Source: Prostheceraeus crozeri
Lineage: Eukaryota > Platyhelminthes > Polycladida > Euryleptidae
Direction of reading: 5' to 3'
Assembly: GCA_907163375.1 (NCBI GenBank)
Contig: CAJQUW010007257.1
Span: forward strand, 51,352 to 115,351
Length of the DNA: 64,000 nucleotides
Shown here: positions 12,001-22,268 of the stretch, in pieces
Layout of the letters: every line of letters begins with the position of its first letter
Numbering within the stretch: the stretch's first letter is position 1
Notes under the pieces: model-generated
What the model was told of the DNA's origin: nothing
Database searches by the model: none
Seen by the model: the letters and a program-made list of their open reading frames with translations, nothing else
Program-made: the position numbers and the translations under genes

Positions 12001-13045
12001 CCCACTGTTGATACTTACTCTTGCGGTATCGGCTATTCTGTACATCATTATAGTGGAGAATGGAGAGGACAGCATATTTAAAACATTGCGATTCACAATC
12101 TACAGAAATGACTGCTGTTTTATTTTTTAAACTTTTCGGAAGTTTAAAGGAGCCTCGTCCAGAGTAGTTCTCTAATAAAGTGATTTTAAATAAGGCGGAC
12201 TGAATGCCGTCAAAAATGAGACCACTATCGCGCTCGTTAAATTTATCAATATTTAATTTTAATCCTTGGATGTGAAAATTTATCCAAGACTCATAGTCTA
12301 CAACCTCGGTTGCAGGAGAGGAGGGTATGTGAAACTCCAACCTCTCTATTATTTGTCCAGTATGGTGGTCGATTTTTACATATTTTATTTTAAGATAGAT
12401 GAGCGCCTTCATTCTAAAATTGTCTAAATTGTTGAAGAGCGCTTCTATCAATGATGAATTTTGATGAAACCATTCCTCAAAGTTAGCAATGGTTTCTGAG
12501 GAGTCCATCTGGTAGTTCCTCACTAAATTATTTATGGACACTTCAGTGAGTCGGATAGAGGAGGTGCTGTTAGTATAACTATCGTCACTGTGTGTATGTT
12601 GAAGTCTGTGCGAAGATAGTTCAAAACGTGTCTCGAAAGACTGAATGCATAAATCGCAAGAAAAGGAGACATCGTTAACAGAATCATCCCTACCTTCGGA
12701 GATTGATGCCGGCTTAGGTCTACAAACACCTCGCTTGATGTGTCGGATGAGATCACGCTTCCTCGTGAAGATGTGTCCACAGTCAGCACATTCCCGATCG
12801 TTGCATTCCCGCGACAATGTTGATATGGACTCGCACGAGATGGAACTGGTATCACCTGAAAGAGAAATCATTCTTTCATCTCTGTTCAAGTCTCAGTGTA
12901 TTGTTACAACCTACCTTGACTCAACAACTCTAAACTTTCCTCGAGAAGGGAGGGCGTTGGTGATGAAGTTGATGCCTGAAATTGAGGAAAATGCTATTAG
13001 CCACACGTCTGAGGGAGATGAGTGAAGAAATTTTCAACTTACCAT
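9060..13045 (-). CDS. polB: Protein-primed-type family B DNA polymerase, spliced, with one frameshift
   Basis: Replicative polymerase with 3'-5' exonuclease. Order seen from the main 956-codon frame (12889-10019): a C2HC finger (about residues 34-56), a second finger (about 78-100), a CFKYAVL region (about 265), a third finger (about 388), Exo I YADIEC (about 437), an HNH/endonuclease VII-like CxxC...DHDHITGKFR segment (about 525-560), Exo II FHNFKGYDSH (about 573), Exo III YLKLDVFLLADVF, LPAMSF, and motif A YYDQNNLYG. The next frame (10022-9060) continues with motif B FGKTMEDVRKR, motif C GGDTDSFF, KRAKGI and a C-terminal ALSAWEDKR. The two frames meet in a 4-base overlap at 10019-10022, which fits a single-base loss there. 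The first coding exon is only the ATG (13045-13043), then introns 12976-13042 (67 bp) and 12856-12914 (59 bp), both with GTA...CAG ends and in phase. The break could be real decay or a sequencing error. Confidence 0.9.
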
Positions 13046-13308
13046 TTCAACGAAATCAAGTTTAAGGTTGATACTTCTACAAGATAGAGACTTCACTCAA
13101 ATTTGGAATTCACTTGTACGCCTCAAATAATAACAGAATTCGCTAGAGAACACTTCACTTATACGTCTCAAAGACAGAGTGAAATGATACGAATGTCACT
13201 TTGCATATATACTTTCATATTCATCATTCATTGGCTGTTCATTCTGATTGGTTGCTTGTTGATACTTCAGAATTAGAAAACATTTCAAAGTCATTATTCA
13301 CAGTCAAC
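13046..13308. promoter_or_regulatory. Bidirectional promoter between polB and the 13309 ORF
   Basis: The divergent genes are 263 bp apart. On the minus strand TATAAG (13157-13162) lies about 110 bp before the polB ATG. On the + strand CATATATAC (about 13203-13211) lies about 100 bp before the ATG at 13309. ATTGG occurs at about 13230 and 13247, a CCAAT-box-like feature on the minus strand. Confidence 0.5.
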
Positions 13309-13755
13309 ATGACAAGCCCTCCGACCACACCAAACACAAAATTCTCTTCTCCATGCTCAACATCCAAGGCGCTCGTTGCACCAAACGCTCCAACGAAGGG
13401 GAAGGTAGAGAAGGTGTACCGACTGGACAATATCAGAAAGTTGTCATTACCAGCGGACAACGAAGAGAGTGTATGTGAGAAGGAGTGTCCCGACTTAACA
13501 GGCGTGAGGTGGAAGTATCTCCAGTACGATACTGACGATGTGATGGAGATCACCAGCACGAAATTCCTCCACCAATTATGGGAGTGGTACACCCCTAACT
13601 CCCAGCCACGAACTATGGCAGAGTGGGAGTATATTGACAAAGTGAGGCTCGCAGTGGAAGAACGATTAAAGCAACTGAACTGTTTTTGTTATGTATGTGA
13701 AGTCAGACTCTGGGACGATATTGATGATGAAGACCTTTTGAAATACATGCCATAA
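13309..13755 (+). CDS. Small acidic protein of unknown function
   Basis: 149 residues from the ATG at 13309 (MTSPPTTP). The frame is open further upstream to 13201, but that part overlaps the TATA region and has no promoter before it. The N-terminus is Ser/Thr/Pro-rich and probably disordered. The C-terminal half looks folded: WKYLQYDTDDVMEITS, LWEWYTP, WEYIDKVRLAVEERLKQL, a CFCYVC cysteine cluster and an acidic DDIDDEDLL end. It lies divergent to polB and shares a promoter region with it, so it may be expressed with the replication gene. AATAAA follows the stop at about 13756. Not recognised. Confidence 0.6.
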   Translation: MTSPPTTPNTKFSSPCSTSKALVAPNAPTKGKVEKVYRLDNIRKLSLPADNEESVCEKECPDLTGVRWKYLQYDTDDVMEITSTKFLHQLWEWYTPNSQPRTMAEWEYIDKVRLAVEERLKQLNCFCYVCEVRLWDDIDDEDLLKYMP

Positions 13756-13899
13756 TAAATTTTTATTTCATATTATCTTTGCTTTCATACTGACTTACTT
13801 GAATGGGGCTTCAGTGGATGATTTAACCATGTATACTTTTTCATTTGGAAATAGTAGCACACTTAGTTTAACTTGCGATTCTTATAACATTTCATATGG

Positions 13900-14607
13900 A
13901 TGATAATGGTAGATGAAATAGTGTCAAATAAAATTAAGATAGCTTACACTTCTGATACAGGGATAGCAATCGACTGCGATCCATGTGTAAAGAGCTTGTT
14001 AGACTACGGAAGAGAGAAGTGTGTTATGTTGCGTGTGGCGCGTGAGTGTCCTCCCATTTCATTCCATTCATCAATTCGTCTCATTGATAGAGACAGGTAG
14101 AACTCATGGTTCTCATAACGTATGCAATGGAAAGTTTTAGGCAACCTTCGACAGTTGGCTAAATGTCGCCCTGGCGCGAATGCATACTACGTTGAGACAG
14201 AGGCAATCACTTGCAAACATGACGCAGAGAGGTTTAACAAGATTGACCATTGCCGAATGTCCCTTGCGGTATACATAGCTACGGGTTTCACCGCCGCCCT
14301 TTACAGGAACGCCCGTCGAAAGGAAGTATTACACCGAACTTCATTTGCAACGTTCAAGTTGACTGATAGCAGATTCAACTTAATGATAGTATTCGCCAGT
14401 CCGAAGACTGCCCAGGGCAAACCGCGAGGAGGTTCTATCATGTCTTGCCCCATGGTGGCCCTTAAGAGAGCCGATGGTTCGTTCTCGGGGTGTGTGGTAG
14501 GGACTCAGGCTTGCTGTTTCGACTGCGGCTCCGGCAACGGGGCGGGTGGTCGCTTCTCTTGGATGTCTGTAAAGAAAGAAGTAGTGAGTTATCATCTTAC
14601 ATATTAA
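13900..14607 (+). pseudogene. Gene B, element 1 copy (frameshifted, stop lost)
   Basis: Homolog of the intact copies in element 2. The first part starts at ATG 13900 (MIMVDEIV) and keeps IAYTSDTGIAIDCDPC, but one extra T in CATTTCATTCCATTC (about 14060) shifts the frame, so it ends in RLIDRDR. The second part, in the frame starting at 14122, keeps RQLAKCRPGANAYYV and KLTDSRFNLMIVFASP. The stop used in element 2 just after DGSFSG is changed here, so the frame runs on antisense through exon 2 of gene A to 14607. Function unknown. Confidence 0.65.
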
Positions 14608-15677
14608 TTTAGTCATTTTTACTTACAGATCTTCTCGGACGCTTCCTCATAAAGGAAATTCGAGATCGGATCACGATGATCGAAGGTGAAGTGTAGACAC
14701 TCCACCCCTTTCTTCACCCGAGAGTAGCATTTCTCCCCTCTTCCACGCTCGTACAAGAGAGGAGTTTCTGCTACTCTCCCCTTTCTAATAGGGATGTGCA
14801 GACGACTGGAACGCAACCTTCGATCGCGATCCACCAGCTGCGCCGAACGGTGCAGCTCGTGGTTCGTCTCGACCACCTTAGCCATCTGCACACGGAGTCT
14901 CTCCACTTCCTCCTTCAACCTTCGTATCTCCTTCTCCCTACTTTCCCTCTCTGCTAGTAAAGCCTCTTCTCTGGCTTTCCCCTCGAGAGTCTTGAGCCTC
15001 TCCTGCTCCAACTCGCCATCCCGCTCGCTTAATCTCTCCTTCACCTTCTTCATCTCTCCGGCCACGTTCTTTAGGTCCTCATACTTTGCCTTGTATGAGA
15101 AGGCCTCCTCCTTCAACTTATCCACCTCTTTCTTTAGTCTATCCCGTTCGGCGATCACCGGCGGGCGCTTGACAAAATTGCGACATTGTGTTGCAATTCC
15201 ACTCGCAGTTACGGCTGTAGGGGTCTCGCGATCGAGGTCGACGTCCTCGATAAGTTGCGACTCTAGCTCTCCCTCCTCCTCCTCACTATCGCTGCTGGTC
15301 AGCGAGCTCTCGCTACTAAGTGAGGATACAGCGGCAATCGCTTCAATGGCGGATTGTAGCTCAGTGGCCTCAGTGGTGAAGAGTGAACTCCGTTCTTGCT
15401 GGTTGGCAGATTGTAGCTCCAAAGAGCGGAGCTCAGTGGCGAAGAGTGAACTCCGTTCTTCTTCGCCTACTTCGCTTGTTTGACACTCGCTGTGTTGTGA
15501 GTGCCAATCCTCCAGCCGCTCACTTAAGCGACTGACTTTGTGGGCTCCGCAATAGTAGCGAGCGACCCCTATCTGTCTCTTGTTAGTGCAAGCGTGCTTC
15601 TTGAAGGCGTCAGCTCGGAATACCTTCCGGCATTGACACAGTTTGAAACTGGTCTTCATATTATTGTATTTCGGCAT
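14505..15677 (-). CDS. Gene A, element 1 copy: zinc-binding, coiled-coil protein
   Basis: Exon 1 is 15677-14627 and exon 2 is 14566-14505, joined across a 60-bp intron (14567-14626; GTAAGT donor, TTTACAG acceptor), about 370 residues. The N-terminus has a conserved Cys/His set (KLCQCRKVF, FKKHAC, YYCGAH, WHSQHSEC) that looks like a zinc module. A Ser/Glu-rich acidic middle follows, then FVKRPPV and a long heptad coiled coil (about residues 175-275, Glu/Lys/Leu/Arg-rich), an SSRLHIPI segment and a C-terminal CYSRVKKGVECLHFTFDH. The ATG sits 2 bases after a splice acceptor. It is intact, unlike the left-arm copy in element 2, and converges with gene B. Nearest gene to the transposon end in all three copies; not recognised. 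Confidence 0.8.
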
Positions 15678-15679
15678 TT

Positions 15680-16714
15680 CTGAAACGAAAAACGGAAAAC
15701 AATGATTTACACTTAGTGAGGAATGATAGATTTAAGTGTAGTGAGTGGCACTCGATCCCGTCAACAGCCCGAAGGCCTTGTACTGATCACTAGGGAAGTG
15801 AGAGATCTTCCCCGATACCCGTTATTTACAGCTTAAGACATCATTGTCACTGCCCCGAAGTGGTAACAGCAACGCCGAGTCAAAGGTAGTGAACAGTAGC
15901 TGGGATCTAACCCCTCAAAGCTGCCTTAGACTTAGTTAAATTTGAAATCTGATAGCAGATTTGAACTCAGCATACTTGAAAACCTTGAGGAAACATTCCA
16001 AGTCATTGCTTTGATCAGCTTGATAGCAAGCCGTAGAGAGCTTGATTCACCAGCGTTTTGCAATGGAGATGTTTAGAGGCCACCCATGACAAGATAGCTA
16101 AGACTCAACCGATTGGCGTTCAAAGTGCTACGTTGAGAGCTGTGTCAAATGCCCAACATGAGACATGAGTTGTCCCAGCGGTTACGGTCTCAAATATGAC
16201 ACATTCCCTTGCCACACTTATCACTACGGCATCGTCCGCCGTCCCGAAGGAACACCCTGTCAGTGGAATATTACAGCAAAACTCTCCGTGTCTTGCTCGC
16301 TTTCAGTGAAAAGCCGCTTATATCATGAGAAGACTGGTTCAGACATCATTAAAAATGCTTTCATTGACTTCAGCAGGGTCGAAAACCCCAGAAAACCTCC
16401 AAAACTAGTGAATTTAAATTTTTCAACTTTTTAGCACTACTTATGAAATTTTATAAGTAGTCCATCACTTAGGGCAGGTCAATAGCGACCGAACCTTTTT
16501 TGAATCAAGTCAAACAGACTTGTAGAAGCAAAGTTACAAGCCTTTAAAGTTTTGGAGTCTTTTATGGCCTGGAGACGAAGGCCATCTCCTGGCGAACCTC
16601 TAAGTCTGACGCCTTAGCTGATATCAGCAATGAAATTTTCTAAGTCGGTTTCTTACAGAAACTCGGGATTTGGAATGTCCGAAGCTATCATCGGAGTTCA
16701 GAGAGACGACTTAC
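15680..16714 (-). other. Leader intron of gene A, element 1
   Basis: Donor CG|GTAAGT at 16714 and acceptor TTTCAG at 15680, two bases before the gene A ATG, length 1035 bp. The same intron in element 2 is 697 bp, and most of it aligns between the elements. Part of the length difference is the 15985-16387 block. Confidence 0.7.
15985..16387. other. 403-bp block present only in element 1, flanked by GAAAACC
   Basis: Both arms of element 2 run straight from CATACTTGAAAACC to CCAGAAAACC. Here 403 bp separate the two sides, with GAAAACC at 15978-15984 and again at 16381-16387. The ends show no inverted repeats. It may be an insertion with a 7-bp duplication or a deletion in element 2 by microhomology. 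A short open frame inside (from 16165) has no recognised product. Confidence 0.6.
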
Positions 16715-16762
16715 CGTTGACAATCGCTCTCGTCTTAATGACATCTCACTGTCAGTTCCCAG

Positions 16763-16797
16763 CTTATATAGTGTGTGGCGATCAGCTGATGACGTAA
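16763..16797 (-). promoter_or_regulatory. Gene A promoter, element 1
   Basis: On the minus strand a TATATAAG box (16763-16770) lies about 50 bp before the leader-exon donor. Just upstream is TTACGTCATCAGCTG (16783-16797), which combines a CRE/ATF-like TTACGTCA with an E-box CAGCTG. The same block is kept in both arms of element 2. Confidence 0.7.
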
Positions 16798-16899
16798 TAC
16801 CCATCATCCAAACACTAAAAATCCCGTCTATCTCCGGTTCTAGTGCTCCGATTGAGCTGGAAATACACCATTTCCATGTAGAATTTGACGCTAAATCCG

Positions 16900-19800
16900 A
16901 ATCTGGCCTCCGTTTTCCCATCCGATGCTTCGTTTTGGCTCTACAGTAGGCAGCCATCGCAAAAATTCTAACTGTCGTTTTTCCGAAAAATGTTGAAAAT
17001 TTTTCTCTCCGATTGACTTGAAACTCACCATACAGATAGAAAATTTCACGCTGATTCCAAATCTGAAATCCGTTTTCCAATCCGATGCTTCGTTTTGAAG
17101 CTACAGCCCAAAACGTCCCAAATTCTAACTCTGTCGTTTTTTACCAATGTCCCAAAATCTTAAATGGCGTCTCACATCTAAACGAAGACAGATAGGAACA
17201 AGCCGATTCTTTCAGTGAATTTGTCTCACTCTTAGCTTTCAAACGAGCTATGGCACGACAAAATCCGTTCACTGGAAGCCAAAATCGAAGCAAGCTGTCC
17301 AGAGGGGGGGGAGTCAGCGAAATTTTTCTCTCCGATGGCGTTCAAATTCACCATACAGATAGAGAATTTCACGCTGATTCCAAATCTGAAATCCGTTTTC
17401 TCATCCGATTCTTCGTTTGGGCGCTACACACCAAAACGTCCCAAATTCTAACTCTGTCGTTTTTTACCAATGTCCCAAAATCTTAAATGGCGTCTCACAT
17501 CTAAACGAAGACAGATAGGAACAAGCCGATTCTTTCAGTGAATTTGTCTCACTCTTAGCTTTCAAACGAGCTATGGCACGACAAAATCCGTTCACTGGAA
17601 GCCAAAATCGAAGCAAGCTGTCCAGAGGGGGGGGGAGTCAGCGAAATTTTTCTCTCCGATGGCGTTCAAATTCACCATACAGATAGAGAATTTCACGCTG
17701 ATTCCAAATCTGAAATCCGTTTTCTCATCCGATGCTTCGTTTGGGCGCTACACACCAAAACGTCCCAAATTCTAACTCTGTCGTTTTTTACCAATGTCCC
17801 AAAATCTTAAATGGCGTCTCACATCTAAACGAAGACAGATAGGAACAAGCCGATTCTTTCAGTGAATTTGTCTCACTCTTAGCTTTCAAACGAGCTATGG
17901 CACGACAAAATCCGTCCACTGGAAGCCAAGATCGAAGCGAGCTGTCCAGAGGGGGGGGGGACGTCAGCAAAATTTTTTCTCTCCGATTGACTTGAAACTC
18001 ACCATACAGATAGAGAATTTCACGCTGATTCCAAATCTGAAATCCGTTTTCCAATCCGATGCTTCGTTTTGAAGCTACAGCCCAAAACGTCCCAAATTCT
18101 AACTCTGTCGTTTTTCGCCAATGTCCTAAAATTTTAAATGGCGTCTCACATCTAAACGAAGACAGATAGGAACAAGCCGATTCTTTCAGTGAATTTGTCT
18201 CACTCTTAGCTTTCAAACGAGCTATGGCACGACAAAATCTGTCCACTGGAAGCCAAAATCGAAGCGAGCTGTCCAGAGGGGGGGGGGAGTCAGCGAAAAT
18301 TTTTTCTCTCCGATTGAGCTGGAAATATACCATTTCCATGTACAATTTGACGCTGAATCCGAATCTGGCCTCCGTTTTCTCATCCGATGCTTCGTTTTGG
18401 CTCTACAGTAGGCAGCCATCGCAAAAATTCTAACTCTGTCGTTTTTCGAAAAATGTTGAAAATTTTTTCTCGCCGATTGCCTTGAAACTCACCATACAGA
18501 TAGAGAATTTCACGCTGATTCCAAATCTGAAATCCGTTTTCCAATCCGATGCTTCGTTTTGAAGCTACAGCCCAAAACGTCCCAAATTCTAACTCTGTCG
18601 TTTTTCGCCAATGTCCCAAAATCTTAAATGGCGTCTCACATCTAAACGAAGACAGATAGGAACAAGCCGATTCTTTCAGTGAATTTGTCTCACTCTTAGC
18701 TTTCAAACGAGCTATGGCACGACAAAATCCGTTCACTGGAAGCCAAAATCGAAGCAAGCTGTCCAGAGGGGGGGGGAGTCAGCGAAAATTTTTCTCTCCG
18801 ATGGCGTTCAAATTCACCATATCGATAGAGAATTTCACGCTGATTCCAAATCTGAAATCCGTTTTCCAATCCGATGCTTCGTTTTGAAGCTACAGCCCAA
18901 AACGTCCCAAATTCTAACTCTGTCGTTTTTCACCAATGTCCCAAAATCTTAAATGGCGTCTCACATCTAAACGAAGACAGATAGGAACAAGCCGATTCTT
19001 TCACTGAATTTGTCTTACTCTTAGCTTTCAAACGAGCTATGGCACGACAAAATCCGTTCACTGGAAGCCAAAATCGAAGCAAGCTGTCCAGATGGGGGGG
19101 GGGGGGGAGTCAGCGAAATTTTTTTCTCCGATGGCGTTCAAATTCACCATACAGATAGAGAATTTCACGCTGATTCCAAATCTGAAATCCGTTTTCTCAT
19201 CCGATGCTTCGTTTGGGCGCTACACACCAAAACGTCCCAAATTCTAACTCTGTCGTTTTTTACCAATGTCCCAAAATCTTAAATGGCGTCTCACATCTAA
19301 ACGAAGACAGATAGGAACAAGCCGATTCTTTCAGTGAATTTGTCTCACTCTTAGCTTTCAAACGAGCTATAGCACGACAAAATCCGTCCACTGGAAGCCA
19401 AGATCGAAGCGAGCTGTCCAGAGGGGGGGGGACGTCAGCAAAACTTTTTCTCGCCGATCGACTTGAAACTCACCATACAGATAGAGAATTTCACGCTGAT
19501 TCCAAATCTGAAATCCGTTTTCCAATCCGATGCTTCGTTTTGAAGCTAGAGCCCAAAACGTCCCAAATTCTAACTCTGTCGTTTTTCGCCAATGTCCCAA
19601 AATCTTAAATGGCGTCTCACATCTAAACGAAGACAGATAGGAACAAGCCGATTCTTTCAGTGAATTTGTCTCACTCTTAGCTTTCAAACGAGCTATGGCA
19701 CGACAAAATCCGTCCACTGGAAGCCAAAATCGAAGCAAGCTGTCCAGAGGGGGGGGGGAGTCAGCGAAATTTTTTTCTCTCCGATTCAGCTGGAAATATA

Positions 19801-19955
19801 CCATTTCCATGTACAATTTGACGCTGAATCCGAATCTGGCCTCCGTTTTCCCAACCGATGCTTCGTTTTGGCTCTACAGTAGGCAGCCATCGCAAAAATT
19901 CTAACTCTGTCGTTTTTCGAAAAATGTTGAAAATTTTTTCTCGCCGATTGCCTTG
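16900..19955. repeat. Subterminal minisatellite with G-runs, element 1
   Basis: Imperfect units of about 325 bp. Each has TCACGCTGATTCC, CCGATGCTTCGTTT, TAACTCTGTCGTTTT, ACGAAGACAGATAGGAAC, GCACGACAAAATCC and CTGTCCAGA followed by 7-14 G and GTCAG. G-runs start near 17302, 17623, 17949, 18278, 18769, 19091, 19417 and 19748. Repeated short open frames inside (ending near FCRAIARLKAKSETN on the minus strand) reflect the unit and lack gene signals. The array resumes after the LINE at 24016. Confidence 0.9.
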
Positions 19956-19961
19956 AAACTC
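19956..19961 (+). repeat. LINE target-site duplication, left copy
   Basis: AAACTC, repeated at 24016-24021 on the far side of the LINE; removing the LINE restores the minisatellite unit TTGAAACTCACCATAC. Confidence 0.8.
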
Positions 19962-20394
19962 GTCCGTCTTTGTGGGGCAGTGCGATTTTCTGTTTTTCTG
20001 CCGTTGTTTGGTCACTGTTGCTATAATTTTTGGTACCATCAGCATCGTGGCATCAGGCTCTTTGTCTTGGTGTTGTCAGTTTTTCTGTCTGGGAAGCGGA
20101 TTTTTGTCGATGGGCTATTTTCAGTAATTGCGTTCCTAAATGATCATTGCTTAGTGTGATTCGTTGATCCGCGTGAAAGTTGCAGCCGCTGCAGTGTATT
20201 CTTCTTATTGTCCTTATTGTTCGCGTCAAGCTACGGTCTGGATTGTCAGCCGTCTACACTAACCTTGTAACACTGGTATTGTCAGTGCATTCCCTTGTCA
20301 GCTGATTTCGTCAATTGTAGAAAGAATTTCTGTCCAAATTTTCTTTGATTATTGATTTTTTGTGACGTCATTCTTATTTACGTCAGGACGTCGT

Positions 20395-21156
20395 ATGAAA
20401 GAAACAATGACTGACAAAACACCTAAGGGAGTTCGTACGCGATCTGGCTCTTCGTCAACAATAACGCTGAACGACATAAAATCTCTTATTGACGGTCACG
20501 TGAAAGATTTATCCAGCAAAATTGACGAAACACGTGATGGTATCGTCGCCTCTTTGAGGGACGAAATCTCTCAAATCCGTCAGACTGTTGTAGAGCTCAG
20601 TCTATCTTTACAAGAAATCAAAGATGAGAACAAGCAATTGAAGTTACGAAACAAAGAAATAGAAGACGAAATGTCAGACTTGAGGTCCAAACAATTTGAA
20701 GCTATAGAAGTAACAATGAACGAAATAATTGAAAGAGATAGACGGAAAATGAATGTGATGATTTCAGGTATTACAGAGTCTACTTCTAATGCTCTGGATG
20801 CTCGTAGAGAACATGACCTTTCAAAATGCGAGCAACTACTGACTACACTGGATATTGACGGCTCCGATGAGATAGAAAATGTTCACAGAGTTGGCAAGCA
20901 GAAAGATGGGAAAAGCAGGCCCATGAAGGTAGTTTTCAAGAGCATCAAAGCAAAAAATATGCTCCTTAGGAAAGCTAAGAACTTGCGAGCTTTTCCTAAT
21001 TATACGGGTGTCTTCATCAACGCCGATAGAACTCAGTGCCAGCAAGTATTGTTCAAGAAATTAAGAGAAGAAATGAAGAGTCGTAGAAGTAAGGGTGAAG
21101 ATGTCGTAATTTTCCATGATCGCGTCATTCAAAGGAATCAAATTCAAAATTTTTGA
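20395..21156 (+). CDS. LINE ORF1 RNA-binding protein
   Basis: About 253 residues from the ATG at 20395. A coiled coil (ISQIRQTVVELSLSLQEI through EDEMSDLRSK) is followed by an L1-ORF1-like RRM and C-terminal domain: RRKMNVMISGITES, ENVHRVGK, RPMKVVFKS, NADRT and FKKLREEMKSRR. Such proteins form trimers that coat LINE RNA. The stop overlaps the start of the ORF2 frame, so ORF2 may be reached by reinitiation or a shift. The frame looks intact. Confidence 0.8.
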   Translation: MKETMTDKTPKGVRTRSGSSSTITLNDIKSLIDGHVKDLSSKIDETRDGIVASLRDEISQIRQTVVELSLSLQEIKDENKQLKLRNKEIEDEMSDLRSKQFEAIEVTMNEIIERDRRKMNVMISGITESTSNALDARREHDLSKCEQLLTTLDIDGSDEIENVHRVGKQKDGKSRPMKVVFKSIKAKNMLLRKAKNLRAFPNYTGVFINADRTQCQQVLFKKLREEMKSRRSKGEDVVIFHDRVIQRNQIQNF

Positions 21157-22268
21157 ATCCATTTTTTAGTACTCGCTTATGTAAACCCATTAAAGCAACG
21201 AGTGTTGAACCTAATGTAGATGACGTGTGGCTACTTCTGTGTAATGCCACCTCTCTTTTTTACAAACTTGATGAGCTACGAATTCTTTGTTCTGTTTATA
21301 AACCTACCTTCATTTGTATAACCGAGACATGGCTGTCTTCTAACATCGAAAGTGACCTTGTAAACATTGATGGATATGTACTTTTCCGCAATGATAGGGG
21401 TGATGATACTTCAGACGAACGTCGTGGTGGTGGTACGTTAATTTACGCCTCTCATCAAGTCTCTCCAGCTGTTGTTTCTATTGAACATGAGAAGCCGAAA
21501 GGCATTGACTACACAATCATGAGTTTCAAAAGTTCGAATAAGCTGTGCTTTCTGATTTGTACATATGTTCCACCTGGTCTTCCTGTTGATCAGATAAATT
21601 GTTTCAAACATTTTATTGTGAGCATTTTTGATGATATTTTGTGTTCCTTACCTGATGCTGACATTTTTGTGTGTGGGGATTTCAATCGGTACGATTCTTC
21701 GTTTTTGACGACAAACTTCAATCTATCCAATATTGTTAATGAGCCTACGTTTGGTGACAACATCTTAGACAAGTTTTTCTGTAGTGAAACAAACTCAATC
21801 GGAGATTTTTTGTCTGCTACGGCTCCCCCACTTGGTAGTGCAACGAACCTTCACAAAATTGTATTAATTTCTGTTAAACGTCCTGTACGTAATGTCAATA
21901 ACCATTTTCATGAAGTGCTCGACCTACGAAGATCAAATCTTGATAAATTTCAATCTGTTATGTCTGAAGTAGACTGGACAAGAGTTATGGAATCGAGTGA
22001 TGTGAATTATGGCTTAGATGCCTTCTACAACATTCTGAAAGATGCAATCTCATGCATACCTGTATCAATAGTGAAATTTTCCGCAAGAACAAAACCTTGG
22101 GTCACTCCGGTGTTGCTTGAACTAATAAATAAACGCTGGAAAGCTTATCGCAACTGCAACTGGATGGTATATGAACATTATAAGGAGAAAATACGAACGG
22201 AAAAATCAAATCCAAAAGAATTTGGAGTTCAAATATGTGCAAATCACCAAAGGGTGTGTGGTCAGTAG
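21153..22268 (+). CDS. LINE ORF2, endonuclease part
   Basis: AP-endonuclease-like (EEP) domain: LLCNATSL, CITETWL, RRGGGTLIY, CGDFN. The usual SDH near the end appears only as NLH (GSATNLHK), so the nuclease may be impaired. There is no ATG near the start; the frame opens with TTG at 21153, overlapping the ORF1 stop. The frame ends at 22268 and the RT continues in another frame, so a frameshift separates them at about 22230-22260. Confidence 0.8.
   Translation: MNPFFSTRLCKPIKATSVEPNVDDVWLLLCNATSLFYKLDELRILCSVYKPTFICITETWLSSNIESDLVNIDGYVLFRNDRGDDTSDERRGGGTLIYASHQVSPAVVSIEHEKPKGIDYTIMSFKSSNKLCFLICTYVPPGLPVDQINCFKHFIVSIFDDILCSLPDADIFVCGDFNRYDSSFLTTNFNLSNIVNEPTFGDNILDKFFCSETNSIGDFLSATAPPLGSATNLHKIVLISVKRPVRNVNNHFHEVLDLRRSNLDKFQSVMSEVDWTRVMESSDVNYGLDAFYNILKDAISCIPVSIVKFSARTKPWVTPVLLELINKRWKAYRNCNWMVYEHYKEKIRTEKSNPKEFGVQICANHQRVCGQ

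Noticed and set aside
14794-15483. Ser-rich + strand frame opposite gene A
   Set aside because: Antisense of the coiled-coil coding region.
17250-20045. Repeated open frames in the minisatellite (e.g. ending in KSETNSLKESACSYLSSF)
   Set aside because: They recur because the DNA unit repeats, lack promoters and break at G-run length changes; the frame is not kept between units.
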